Positions 43,001-50,896 of a stretch of DNA of 64,000 bases are shown here, piece after piece. The notes under the pieces were generated by a model. The model did no database searches. It was not told where the DNA came from and was given only the letters and a program-made list of their open reading frames with translations. Source of the stretch: CAVVSQ01 sp963848825. GTDB lineage: Bacteria > Planctomycetota > Planctomycetia > Gemmatales > Gemmataceae. Position numbers and translations under genes: made by a program. Within the stretch, counting starts at the first letter, position 1; every line of letters starts with the position of its first letter. The stretch covers positions 378,343-442,342 of the forward strand of contig CAWKFA010000010.1 of the NCBI GenBank assembly GCA_963848825.1. The letters run 5' to 3'.

Positions 43001-44136
43001 AAACGCGTTTTACTTGCCGCGCCGAAAAGTCGATGCTCGAAGGGGACCCGGAGGCGGCGTCCGAAGTGCTGAATGCCGGCCTAAAGGCCTTCCCCGCCAA
43101 TCCGCGTTTATTGGTGCGGCGTAGCCTCGTGCGCCTGGAATTAGCACAGGGGAAAAAGGCCCAGGTCGCCAAGCTTGAAAAAGAAATACGCGCTGATGCC
43201 GAAGCGGCCGCCAAGGACCCTGACGCGGCACCCGAAGCCGCCTTTGTCCTGGGCCTGCTCGAACAGGAATTAGGTCATTACGACAAGGCTGAAAGCGAAT
43301 ATCGCAAAGCCATCAAGGCGCACCATGGCAGTCCGGAGGATTATAGCCGATACGTCATCGCCCTGGCCCGGCTCTTGCAGCGCAAGCGCGGCAATGTGTC
43401 GGCGCCTATCGCGCCCAGCGCGGAAGAACCTGCGCCAGCAAAGGAGAAGGATACCCCGGCCGCACAAAAGAGCGCTCACCTGGCACCCCTGCGCGCATTC
43501 CTGGCGTGTGCCTTGATTGGCGTGCAAATTAGCGACGAGGACCTCGATGAAGACCCGGCCACCGCTGCCCGCCTCAAGGAAAGCATGGAGCTGGCCAACA
43601 AGCTCATCGAGTCCACCAACTCAAAAATCAAGGGACAGGGCTACATGATTCTGGGACAGGCGCTGTCGAAGATGGGCCGGCGGACGGACGGCCTGAAGGA
43701 ATATGTCAAGGGACTCGAACTTCTCTATCCGGGTACGGTGAGCAAGGAAATCGCCAAGCTCCTGGACGATCACCCCGCCTTCCAGCAACCCGAGGCCACC
43801 CGGGCCAATCCTGTGCTCGCCGAGCAGTATTTCGGCAAGGGGCTGCACGCCTTTTGGTCGCAAAGCTATGCGGAGGCGGAGGCTCAATTCAAGAAAGCAG
43901 TCCAGTCTTATAACCTGGATGCACGCTATCAATATTACTTGGGCATGGCTCTGTTGGCACAAAAAGGCAGCGGCAAGCGCGCCGCCGCCTACCACGCTCT
44001 TGAACAGGGGGCACGCCTGGAAGCCGCCAACAGGCCGAGCGTCAATGATGTCAACGCCAGCCTCGAACGCGTCCAGGGTAGTCTGCGCGCCCTGGTAGAC
44101 CGTTACAGGCAGCAAGCCATCGTGGCGGCGAACTAG
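40059..44136 (+). CDS. Large acidic membrane-anchored TPR protein, frameshifted three times
   Basis: About 1,360 residues, family not recognised. The first 560 residues are extremely acidic and Val/Ser/Glu-rich (for example EAEVVEVEPESDVLEAEVVE and VEEPSGVFADEPIEATGSSS), with later motifs SGVDLGKK and SGIDPVAEALESGVDLDD. A single transmembrane helix follows (LTGALVTTGVFAVLFAVLWF), then a long coiled coil (LKMLQARAQKAEEELKIAQI, KKEVEEKIDTLNKMLAEEMA), then a TPR-rich C-terminus (ALIVTGLIGRQQGNYEAARK, EAAFVLGLLEQELGHYDKAE, AEAQFKKAVQSYNLDARYQY). Frame breaks lie near 40325, 41560 and 43020. The start at 40059 has GGAG 11 nt upstream. The acidic half is probably cytoplasmic and the TPR part exported, or the reverse; topology is not decided by the sequence. 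Confidence 0.8.
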
Positions 44137-44254
44137 ACGCGGCTGTTAACTTGCACGGTTGGGTGACTCAGGCTTGTGGTCCCCGCTTCCTTGCCGCGCG
44201 CTTCGATCTTTTGTAAACTGATTTTTTATCGAACGACGACAAAAAGGGACGGCG

Positions 44255-44520
44255 ATGCCACATACTCCGAGTGCGAAGAAATCAATGCGGCAAGACGCGA
44301 AGCGGCGTTTGCGCAACCGGGCCGCGAAAAAGGCCATTAAAATTCAAGTGAAGCAAATCACCGAACCCGCCAAGGACGCCACTCCAGAGAAACTGCAAGT
44401 CGAATTCGCGCCGCCATCCGCAAGCTGGACAAGGCGGCGGCGCGGCGTGTCATTCATCCCAACAATGCTGCCCGCAAGAAATCCCAACTCGCCCGTCTTC
44501 TCAACGCCCAGGGCAAGTAG
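44255..44520 (+). CDS. rpsT: 30S ribosomal protein S20, frameshifted
   Basis: Small-subunit protein binding the 16S rRNA 5' domain. The start MPHTPSAKKSMRQDAKRRLR then NRAAKKAIKIQVKQI is diagnostic. The frame breaks near 44407; one base of correction gives AAIRKLDKAAARRVIHPNNA then ARKKSQLARLLNAQGK and the TAG at 44518, exactly the S20 ending and a normal length (about 88 residues). As S20 is normally a single-copy gene important for growth, this is good evidence that the break is a sequencing error. The next gene is convergent and ends close by. Confidence 0.93.
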
Positions 44521-44555
44521 TCGGTCCGGAATTGTGAAGCTAACGGCGGGCCCAC

Positions 44556-45498
44556 GCTTACTTCGCGGCCGGTTGCTTGCGCCACGTAAGCAATGTATCT
44601 GGCCAGGTAGGTGCCGAAGTCATCGACCGCGCGCGGACCTGTCCGCGCCAGGTCGTCGATTTCGACCTGCGCCATGACGAAGCTCAGCATCGCCTGGGTG
44701 ACCGGATCGGTATCGTTGATGGCGTTCCACAAAATGGAAATGTGATTGCGCTTGGCAATCTCATAACACTCCGCGTTACAGCCCGCCTTGACCAGCACCT
44801 TGCAAAACGCTTCGGCCCAGGTCGATCGCACGCAGGCAAGTCATTGTCGGCATACATAATCAAAAATGGCGGGATTTGCTTGCCGACGTGGTTGATCGGC
44901 GAGGCGTCCCCACGCGCGACGCTGTCCCCGCCAAAAGCGACATCGAAAAGTTGGCCCGACGGAATGGAGAATACGCCGCTCAGGGGCATGGCCCCTCTGA
45001 TTGCACTCGTCGGCAGACCCACCGCCTTGAGATAACGTTCGTCCGTGGCGAGCAGCGCGGTCAAGTGCCCGCCCGCCGAATGGCCACTGACGAAAAGTTC
45101 GTCATTACGGCCCCCATATTTATGGATGTTCTTGTAGGTCCAGGCAAACGCCCGGGCCACGTCCCGAATGTGTTCGGGGTGCTTGACGTCCGGGGAGAGG
45201 CGGTAATTGGGACAGACGACGCCGATGCCGTGGCGATTGAATGCCCTGGCCAAAATCGTGTAAATGCCGAGCTGGTCCTTGTTGCCCTTGACCCAGCCCC
45301 CGCCATGAACGAACAGGATCACCGGAAAATCCTTATGGCCCTTGGGAACATGGATGTCAAGCAGGTGCCGCACGGGATCGGCGTCGGGGCCGTCGTAGTA
45401 AGGCAAGTCGCGAAAAGATTGTTGCTCGAAGACCGGTGGCGCGGCCCAGCGCCTGCTGCCGTGGCAAATAACAGGATGAGGGATAATCCGCGCGTCAT
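44556..45498 (-). CDS. Secreted alpha/beta-hydrolase (esterase/lipase, BD-FAE-like), frameshifted
   Basis: The start at 45498 (MTRGLSLILLFATAAGAG, signal peptide) has GGAGG just upstream. A break near 45445 in a GGG run joins it to AAPPVFEQQSFRDLPYYDGP. The hydrolase core shows the oxyanion motif ILFVHGGGWVKGNKD, the nucleophile elbow FVSGHSAGGHLTALLA, and after a second break near 44835 the acid/His region AKRNHISILWNAIND. This is the prolyl-oligopeptidase/BD-FAE esterase type; natural substrate unknown, possibly plant-derived or acetylated polysaccharide. A third small break near 44570 would let it end WRKQPAAK at 44556; otherwise the frame runs to 44454 and overlaps rpsT. The 3' end is therefore uncertain. 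Confidence 0.8.
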
Positions 45499-45673
45499 TC
45501 TTCCTCCCGCTGTCGAGCGGCCCGGGTTCAGGGTCGGAACACGTTCGTCCGGTTCAATTTACTACCTTAAATCCCTTTGGCGAACTGCATTTTCCTATGG
45601 TCAATATTTGCGAACCTCGACACAATAAGCCTTAATGACAATTACCTTTATTCCGCCTGGAGGAGCGCCGACC

Positions 45674-46480
45674 ATGCTGCGTCTTTTTTCGTTTGCCCTG
45701 GTTGCCCTTTGCCTGGCTCCCCGCGGCGTCGTCGCCCTGGAGCTGAAAAACGTTCGCCCGACGTACGGGCCGCTCGGCGCCACCAGGGAAAACACGAAAT
45801 GCGTACCCGGCGATTCTCTGTTCATCACTTATGATATCGAAGGCCTCACGATCAATCCCAAGACAGGCCGGGCCAATTACGTCACGATTTTGGAACTTAT
45901 CGATAACACCAATGCCGTCGCCTTCAAGAAAGATACTCCCAATGACGTTGCCCTGCCCCTGGGGGGTTCGCGCATGCCGGGGGACCTGGTCGTTTTTTTG
46001 GGCAGCAACCAAAAAGCCGGCAAGCACAAGGTCCGCCTTAGCGTTCGCGACAATTTGGCCAAGGACACCAAGTCCTTTGAATACCCCTTCGACGTGATTG
46101 CTCCGGATTTCAGCTTCGTGGGCGTCTCGGCGAAGTCGGTTGGCTTTCCCGGGGAAAATTACCTCGCCAGCTTCGCGATCGTCGGCATGGCGCTGGATGC
46201 CAACAAGGGCCCCAGTGTCGACATCGCCATGCGCGTCTATGACCAGGCTGGCAAACAGCTGGTATCACCGCAACTTTTGAGCAATCTCCCCAAGGACCTG
46301 CCCGACGAAATCGATCTTAAAAAGGAAAACTTCGTGCCGATGCAGTTCCCTATTTATCTCAATCGCGCCGGCACCTTTCTCGTTGAAGTGCTCGCCAATG
46401 ACAAACTTACCAAAAAGCAAATCCAGATACGCTATCCCTTGACCGTCGTGGATACGGCCACGATTGGCGCCCGCAGGTAA
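45674..46480 (+). CDS. Secreted protein of unknown function
   Basis: The start at 45674 (MLRLFSFALVALCLAPRGVV, signal peptide) is preferred over an upstream ATG at 45635 because GGAGGAG lies 8 nt before it. The mature 245 residues look all-beta with two Ig-like halves (VPGDSLFITYDIEGLTINPK, GKHKVRLSVRDNLAKDTKSF, and DFSFVGVSAKSVGFPGENYL to FLVEVLANDKLTKKQIQIRY). No catalytic motif and no family I can name. It starts a run of four same-direction genes with small gaps (TPR/Fe-trafficking, PSP1, ECF sigma). Confidence 0.85.
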   Translation: MLRLFSFALVALCLAPRGVVALELKNVRPTYGPLGATRENTKCVPGDSLFITYDIEGLTINPKTGRANYVTILELIDNTNAVAFKKDTPNDVALPLGGSRMPGDLVVFLGSNQKAGKHKVRLSVRDNLAKDTKSFEYPFDVIAPDFSFVGVSAKSVGFPGENYLASFAIVGMALDANKGPSVDIAMRVYDQAGKQLVSPQLLSNLPKDLPDEIDLKKENFVPMQFPIYLNRAGTFLVEVLANDKLTKKQIQIRYPLTVVDTATIGARR

Positions 46481-46518
46481 CGGCATAGAGCAACTCGAAT
46501 ACTCCCATGAGGCTACCC

Positions 46519-47131
46519 ATGAGTCAGCTTGAAGAACGTATCGCGCAGTTTCGCAAAATGGCCAACGATGATCCCGAGAATGAGTTGGGGCATTTTCGCC
46601 TCGGTCAATTGCTGATGGAAGCGGAACAATATCCCGACGCGGTCGCGTCCTTTCGTCGTACGCTCGAGTTAAGCCCGGAGTTCTCCAAGGTCTTCCAGCT
46701 CCTCGCGACTTGCCTGCTGAAGATGAATGAGCGCGCCGAGGCCATCAAGGTCCTGCGCGAGGGCTTCGCGGTGGCCGACCAGCGTGGCGACAACATCCCA
46801 CGCGACGAGATGGTGAAGATGCTCATTGAAGTCGGCGAGCCGGCCCCGGTGCCCCAAAAGAAATCCGCGCCGACCGTCGCGGGCGAAGGTGGCTTTCGCT
46901 GTCAGCGCCCGGGCTGCCCCTCGGGAACGCATGCGCCACCCGCTCGCCAAGCCGCCCATGAATGATGAGCTGGGTAAGAAAATTCAGGCCCAGGTTTGCG
47001 CCGATTGCTGGAATTACTGGCTGCGGGATGTTAGCATCAAGGTGATCAACGAGATGCGCCTCGATCTGAGCACCGAACAGGGGGTCACGGTGTATGACCA
47101 GATCATGCAAGAAACCCTGGGACTATCATGA
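46519..47131 (+). CDS. TPR protein fused to a YggX-like Fe(2+)-trafficking domain, frameshifted
   Basis: The start at 46519 is chosen because GAGG (46509-46512) is 6 nt upstream; an earlier ATG at 46507 overlaps that site. Residues 1-105 are TPR-like (ENELGHFRLGQLLMEAEQYP, AVASFRRTLELSPEFSKVFQ). After a Pro-rich linker comes FRCQRPGC. A break near 46925 then joins it to MRHPLAKPPMNDELGKKIQA, QVCADCWNYWLRDVSIKVIN, and EMRLDLSTEQGVTVYDQIM. This matches YggX: a Cys near the N-terminus, P-x-x-x-x-LGxxI, W-x-x-W and INE-x-R-L. YggX proteins are linked to iron handling and protection of Fe-S clusters; here extra cysteines (CADC) are present. The stop overlaps the next start (ATGA). Confidence 0.75.
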
Positions 47132-47796
47132 CCACCTGCGCTGACATCACCGACACCCTCGAAGCCGAGCATTATCTCGTCAGTCACGGCAAGTGTGGCG
47201 GGCTTGGCAACTTCGCCGCCAGCGGGTCCTGTACCCTGCGACGCGGTGATCGCGTGGTCATCGAAGGGCCGCGCGGCCGGGAAGTCGGTACCGTCCTACG
47301 CCAGGCCAATGTACGGCAATCCCGCCTTCTGGGCGTAGCCTTGTCCGGCGCCATCGTGCGCCTGTTGAGTCAGGATGATGAGCTGGACCTTCGCCAACAG
47401 CATGCGCTGCAAGAACGGCTCTTTGCCGCCGCCAGCCAGCTTGCTCGGTCGCGGGACCTGCCCATCGAAATCCTTGACGTCGACGTGCTTCTAGAAAACC
47501 GTGCCATCATACAGTTCCTGGGCGTGGACGACGCAGCGCTGGAGGCCTTCGCGGACCATCTTGGTCGCGACTTCGGCGTCGAGATACATCTCGAAAACCT
47601 GGCGCTGGCAACTGTTGCCGAGGAACCGGCAGGCTGCGGCAAACCGGACTGTGGCAAGACGGACGGCGGCGGCTGTACCACGTGCAGCACGGGCGGAGGC
47701 TGCTCATCCTGCGGTAGTGAAGCCACCGACTTGAGCCCCTATTTCGCGCACTTGCGGACCAAAATGGAAAACAATCAGCGCACGCCCCTTCTCTAG
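47128..47796 (+). CDS. PSP1-domain protein (RicT/YaaT-like) with Cys-rich C-terminus
   Basis: 222 residues. The N-terminal half fits the PSP1 domain: YLVSHGKCGGLGNFAAS, LRRGDRVVIEGPRGREVGTV, then the helical/ferredoxin-like part LPIEILDVDVLLENRAIIQF and FADHLGRDFGVEIHLENLAL. The C-terminus has a cluster of seven cysteines (CGKPDCGKTDGGGCTTCSTG and GGCSSCGS), suited to binding a metal or Fe-S cluster. In Bacillus the PSP1 protein RicT belongs to an Fe-S-containing complex affecting RNA processing; equating the two is inference. Translationally coupled by ATGA overlap to the Fe-trafficking fusion. Confidence 0.82.
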   Translation: MTTCADITDTLEAEHYLVSHGKCGGLGNFAASGSCTLRRGDRVVIEGPRGREVGTVLRQANVRQSRLLGVALSGAIVRLLSQDDELDLRQQHALQERLFAAASQLARSRDLPIEILDVDVLLENRAIIQFLGVDDAALEAFADHLGRDFGVEIHLENLALATVAEEPAGCGKPDCGKTDGGGCTTCSTGGGCSSCGSEATDLSPYFAHLRTKMENNQRTPLL

Positions 47797-47845
47797 AATG
47801 CGGCGACATAAATAATAGGGTGGCTACGCTGGAGGCCCGGCGCGG

Positions 47846-48385
47846 ATGAGCGAAGATCCACAAATTCACGACCAGGCATGGTTTATCGCCCACGTCCGCC
47901 AGCATCAAGCCCGACTGCGGGCCTCGATTCGTGCCCTGGGAGTACGGGCCGAGGCTGTCGATGATATTGCCCAGGACACATTTCTCCTGGCCTGGCAAAA
48001 GGTCGCGGAATTCGACTCCGGTGACTTCGGCGCCTGGGTTGCCCAGATCGCCCGCCGCCTTGTTGCCAACGAACGGCGCAAAGACGTACGTCGTAGCCGT
48101 CTGCTGGCGGGTGAGGTGACGGACTTGCTGTTGCAACTGGCAGCGGATGTCACCCATGTCGGCGCGGGGCTCGAGAAGGATGATGAAGTCGCAGCCCTGC
48201 GCGGCTGCCTTGAGCAGTTGCCGGCCCACGGGCGAGAAATGATCCGCCTGCGCGATTATGAGGATCTATCGCCCGGCGCCATCGCCAGCCACCTGGGACG
48301 ACAGTCCGATGCGGTGCGTCAAATACTGTTGCGGCTGCGGCGCAAGCTGCTCGAATGCATGGCCTCGCGGCTGGGTTGGAATTAG
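47846..48385 (+). CDS. RNA polymerase ECF sigma factor
   Basis: 179 residues with sigma region 2 (RLRASIRALGVRAEAVDDIA then QDTFLLAWQKVAEFDSGDFG, AWVAQIARRLVANERRK) and region 4 (LRGCLEQLPAHGREMIRLRD, YEDLSPGAIASHLGRQSDAV). The form resembles the ECF group abundant in Rhodopirellula, Verrucomicrobium and other planctomycetes. No anti-sigma gene is adjacent. GGAGG is 10 nt before the start. It lies 49 bp after the PSP1 gene in the same direction, so it may be read with it, and is followed by a clear terminator. Confidence 0.93.
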   Translation: MSEDPQIHDQAWFIAHVRQHQARLRASIRALGVRAEAVDDIAQDTFLLAWQKVAEFDSGDFGAWVAQIARRLVANERRKDVRRSRLLAGEVTDLLLQLAADVTHVGAGLEKDDEVAALRGCLEQLPAHGREMIRLRDYEDLSPGAIASHLGRQSDAVRQILLRLRRKLLECMASRLGWN

Positions 48386-48440
48386 CTTTAGTTTCGTGCA
48401 TTATTCGAGTGAACGGCCAGGCAGCGGCTGCAAAAACACG

Positions 48441-48475
48441 ACTTCCGAGGAGCAAGGCCCCTCGGAAGTTTTTTG
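48441..48475 (+). terminator. Rho-independent terminator after the ECF sigma gene
   Basis: Stem ACTTCCGAGG / CCTCGGAAGT around an AGCAAGGC loop, followed by TTTTTT (on plus). The minus strand also has a T-containing tract on its far side, so it may serve the convergent small gene at 48490-48780 as well. Confidence 0.85.
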
Positions 48476-48489
48476 GTTTAACAGGCTTA

Positions 48490-48780
48490 TTAGCGATGGT
48501 AGCGGTAATGGGCCCCGTGGCCGTAGTAGTTCCAGCGGTAACCGCCCCAGTAGGGCGTGTAGTACACCACCGGGCGACGCACAATGACAGGGGGCGCTAC
48601 CACAAGGGGCGCCGGAGTGACGTAGCTTGGCCCAACCACCGTGTAGCCTGGCTGATAAACAACGCCGGCCGGGCCGGACTGAACTTGAATGGGCACAGGC
48701 GTTTGCGCCTGACTCACCGCCGGGGCGACCAGCCCAAGCCCCATGAAGCCGAGAACAGCAAGCGAAAGGATGCGATACAT
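48490..48780 (-). CDS. Small secreted Tyr/Val/Pro-rich protein
   Basis: 96 residues; start at 48780 chosen because GGAGG is 7 nt upstream. The longer frame upstream is repeat DNA. A signal peptide (MYRILSLAVLGFMGLGLVAP) precedes a mature part rich in Val, Pro, Tyr (YTVVGPSYVTPAPLVVAPPV, VVYYTPYWGGYRWNYYGHGA) with a His-rich end (HYRYHR). Similar short proteins are common in Gemmata-like genomes; function unknown, possibly a cell-wall or surface component. Confidence 0.8.
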   Translation of the reverse strand: MYRILSLAVLGFMGLGLVAPAVSQAQTPVPIQVQSGPAGVVYQPGYTVVGPSYVTPAPLVVAPPVIVRRPVVYYTPYWGGYRWNYYGHGAHYRYHR

Positions 48781-49416
48781 GTTTGCCTCCAGGTGTTGAA
48801 AAGTTCCGTTTCCCGATAGAAGAACGCCTGGAGGTTGCGAAGTTGCGCGGGGTGGGGAACTCTCATTTTGTCTTAATGTCCACAACGAACCCACCTTTAC
48901 GATCAATCTACCAGCCCGTAGGGTGGCGTCGAGCGTACTCGCGCTGACCCACCAATCGCCACGCGGAATCAAAGCCAAAAAGCAGGAGCGTGTAATTCTG
49001 CCTTCGTGTATTTCGGTGGGTAGCGAGTACGCTCGAGCCATACAGTTGTCGGCCAGTCTCCGTAGGGTGGGTCGAAGCGTACTCGCGCTGACCCACCAAT
49101 CGCCGCGCGGAATCAAGGCCCGAAAGCAGGAGCGTGTAATTCTGCCTTCGTGTATTTCGGTGGGTCAGCGCGAGTACGCTCGACGCCACCCTACAGGTGT
49201 CGGTTAGTACCCGTCGGGTGGGTCGAAGCGTACTCGCGCTGACCCACCAATCGCCGCGCGGAATTAAGGCCGAAAGGCAGGAGCGTGTAATTCTGCCCAC
49301 GTGTATTTCGATGGGTCAGCGCGAGTACGCTCGACGCCACCCTACAGGTGTCGGTTAGTACCCGTCGGGTGGGGCGTCTCAACCGTTCTCTTACGACAAG
49401 GAAAGCAGGTTTTTCC
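48781..49416. other. Gene-free stretch of about 640 bp, mainly tandem repeats
   Basis: Contains the promoter region of the small secreted gene at its left end, then the 150-bp tandem repeat array (48917-49374). Open frames here are repeat-derived and not believed. Confidence 0.65.
48917..49374. repeat. Three tandem ~150-bp repeats with internal inverted arms
   Basis: Units start at 48917, 49061 and 49212, with a partial fourth start at 49363 (periods 144, 151 and 151 bp). Each opens with a version of GTAGGGTGGGTCGAAGCGTA then CTCGCGCTGACCCACCAATC, has a conserved centre with GGAGCGTGTAATTCTGCC, and (in units 2 and 3) closes with the reverse complement of the opening arm (GGGTCAGCGCGAGTACGCTC then GACGCCACCCTAC). 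The first unit has the most differences. Widespread REP-type GTAGGGTGGG...CCCACC repeats in bacteria have the same layout. Confidence 0.85.
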
Positions 49417-49872
49417 ATGCAGAAAATCACCCCGTTTTTATGGTTTGACGGCAAAGCGGAGGAGGCCATGACTTTTTATACCTCCGTTTTCAAGAACTCG
49501 AAGATCGGCACCATTTCTCGTAATGGCGAAGGCTCGGTGATGTCGGCGTCCTTTCAACTTGATGGGCTGGATTTCATCGCCTTGAACGGTGGACCGGCCT
49601 TCACGTTCTCGCCCGCTATTTCGTTTTTTGTCAACTGCCAAACGCAGGAAGAGGTGGATCACCTCTGGGAAAAGCTTTCCGAGGGGGGCAAAAAATCAAG
49701 GTGCGGCTGGCTGCAGGACAAATTCGGGGTATCGTGGCAGATCATTCCCACGACCCTGGGCGAATTGCTCCGCGACAAAGATGCGGAGAAATCGAAAAGA
49801 GTCATGAAGGCCATGCTGCAAATGGACAAGATCGACATCGCGCGTTTACGGCAGGCCTACGAGCAAGCGTGA
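49417..49872 (+). CDS. VOC-family PhnB-like protein
   Basis: About 151 residues. The start MQKITPFLWFDGKAEEAMTF (49417) is typical of the glyoxalase/VOC subfamily once called 3-demethylubiquinone-9 3-methyltransferase (PhnB-like); the longer frame from 49348 begins in repeat DNA. Core motifs are FYTSVFKNSKIGTISRNGEG, SASFQLDGLDFIALNGGPAF, WLQDKFGVSWQIIPTTLGEL and the C-terminal RVMKAMLQMDKIDIARLRQA. One VOC half of the fold with possible metal ligands; the substrate of most members is unknown. The repeat array ends just upstream and may carry its promoter. Confidence 0.92.
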   Translation: MQKITPFLWFDGKAEEAMTFYTSVFKNSKIGTISRNGEGSVMSASFQLDGLDFIALNGGPAFTFSPAISFFVNCQTQEEVDHLWEKLSEGGKKSRCGWLQDKFGVSWQIIPTTLGELLRDKDAEKSKRVMKAMLQMDKIDIARLRQAYEQA

Positions 49873-49964
49873 GCTTTGCTTTATTTCGCTTGCAATCCCC
49901 AAACGAACCACTATTTTGGTCAAGGTGTCGTCGCCCGTTTAGCCGTTTTACCGGGAAGCAACAA

Positions 49965-50279
49965 ATGAACCATCCCGACGATCCTGATGAAGGCATTCAA
50001 CCCGGACGAATTCCGTCCGGGCGGCGGTTTGACGAAGAAGAGCACTTGGAGGACGACGGCGTACCCGATATCGAGCTCAAGAAGGACCAGGCATCGGCCG
50101 ACCTGACGCCGCTCGACTGGTGTATTTGCATCTTCTGTTCCGGCATCGGCTGCATCGTTGGCATTGTCCGCCTGGTTCAGGGCAAGCCAAGCGCCTACAA
50201 GATGATCGGCGTTTCCCTGGTGGCCGGCGTCATCTGGAACGTGATTCAAATGGCGGTCCGCGAGGCCCTGCGCCGCTGA
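49965..50279 (+). CDS. Small membrane protein of unknown function
   Basis: 104 residues. An acidic, polar N-terminus (MNHPDDPDEGIQPGRIPSGR, EEEHLEDDGVPDIELKK) is followed by two hydrophobic segments (LDWCICIFCSGIGCIVGIVR and MIGVSLVAGVIWNVIQMAV), the first with three cysteines. Small two-helix proteins of this kind recur in planctomycetes. No function can be assigned. A REP-like palindrome begins 14 bp after its stop. Confidence 0.75.
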   Translation: MNHPDDPDEGIQPGRIPSGRRFDEEEHLEDDGVPDIELKKDQASADLTPLDWCICIFCSGIGCIVGIVRLVQGKPSAYKMIGVSLVAGVIWNVIQMAVREALRR

Positions 50280-50292
50280 GGCGGCCTACTTA

Positions 50293-50390
50293 GCGTTCGA
50301 AAAAAAAGGGGTCAGACCCCTTGAAGCCAGCAGAGTTTTCAACGCTTTTGCAGGATACCCAGGGGGTCTGACCCCTTTTTTTTCGAACGC
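50293..50390. repeat. REP/MITE-like palindrome, copy 4 (GCGTTCGA arms, inverted centre)
   Basis: 98-bp copy with GCGTTCGAAAAAAAAGGGGT and CAGACCCC on the left, mirrored on the right. The centre is in inverted orientation relative to copies 1 and 3 (GCAGAGTTTTCAACGCTTTT then GCAGGATACCC). Lies between two plus-strand genes. Confidence 0.9.
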
Positions 50391-50414
50391 TCTTAGCGCA
50401 AAAGGTAACCTACG

Positions 50415-50876
50415 TTGGCAAGCGTGGCTCCAAGTTCGGTCCCTTCGCGGCGCCGGCACCAGGAAATGCTGGCGGTTGCCTGCATGATCGCTGTTGCTGC
50501 CCTCATGCTGCAAGTTCGCGGTCACGAGCAAGTATTCCTGGCATTCTTTCCCGAGCTGACGTTGCCACCGCTCTGCATGTCGCGCGAATGGTTTGGCGTC
50601 TCCTGTCCAGGGTGCGGCCTGACCCGTAGCTTCATTTACCTGGCCCAGGGCGACTGGCTGGCTTCCTGGCAAGTTCACCGTCTCGGCTGGCTGCTTGCCG
50701 CGGCGGTAATTCTGCAAATTCCCTACCGCTGCTACCGTCTGTTTCGGCCCGCCATGACACCGCGAGCCGTCCGCCTGAGCCGCTGGTTCGGCCGCTGTCT
50801 CATCTCCCTGCTCGTGGGTAACTGGCTGTTCGAATTGGTCTGGAACACGCTTCAAGGAGCAGTTCCCGGGAATTAA
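50415..50876 (+). CDS. DUF2752 family membrane protein
   Basis: About 153 residues. Contains the DUF2752 signature CPGCGLTRSFIYLAQGDW between hydrophobic helices (LAVACMIAVAALMLQV and WLLAAAVILQIPYRCYRLF, CLISLLVGNWLFELVW). Function of the family is unknown. The start is uncertain: TTG at 50415 has AAAAGG upstream, while the ATG at 50466 (MLAVACM) would leave only the hydrophobic core. Confidence 0.88.
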   Translation: MASVAPSSVPSRRRHQEMLAVACMIAVAALMLQVRGHEQVFLAFFPELTLPPLCMSREWFGVSCPGCGLTRSFIYLAQGDWLASWQVHRLGWLLAAAVILQIPYRCYRLFRPAMTPRAVRLSRWFGRCLISLLVGNWLFELVWNTLQGAVPGN

Positions 50877-50896
50877 TTCTGGTGAAAGGCGACAAC

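Noticed and set aside
48917..49374. Possible CRISPR array
   Set aside because: Units are about 150 bp, nearly identical over their whole length and lack spacers; there are no cas genes nearby.
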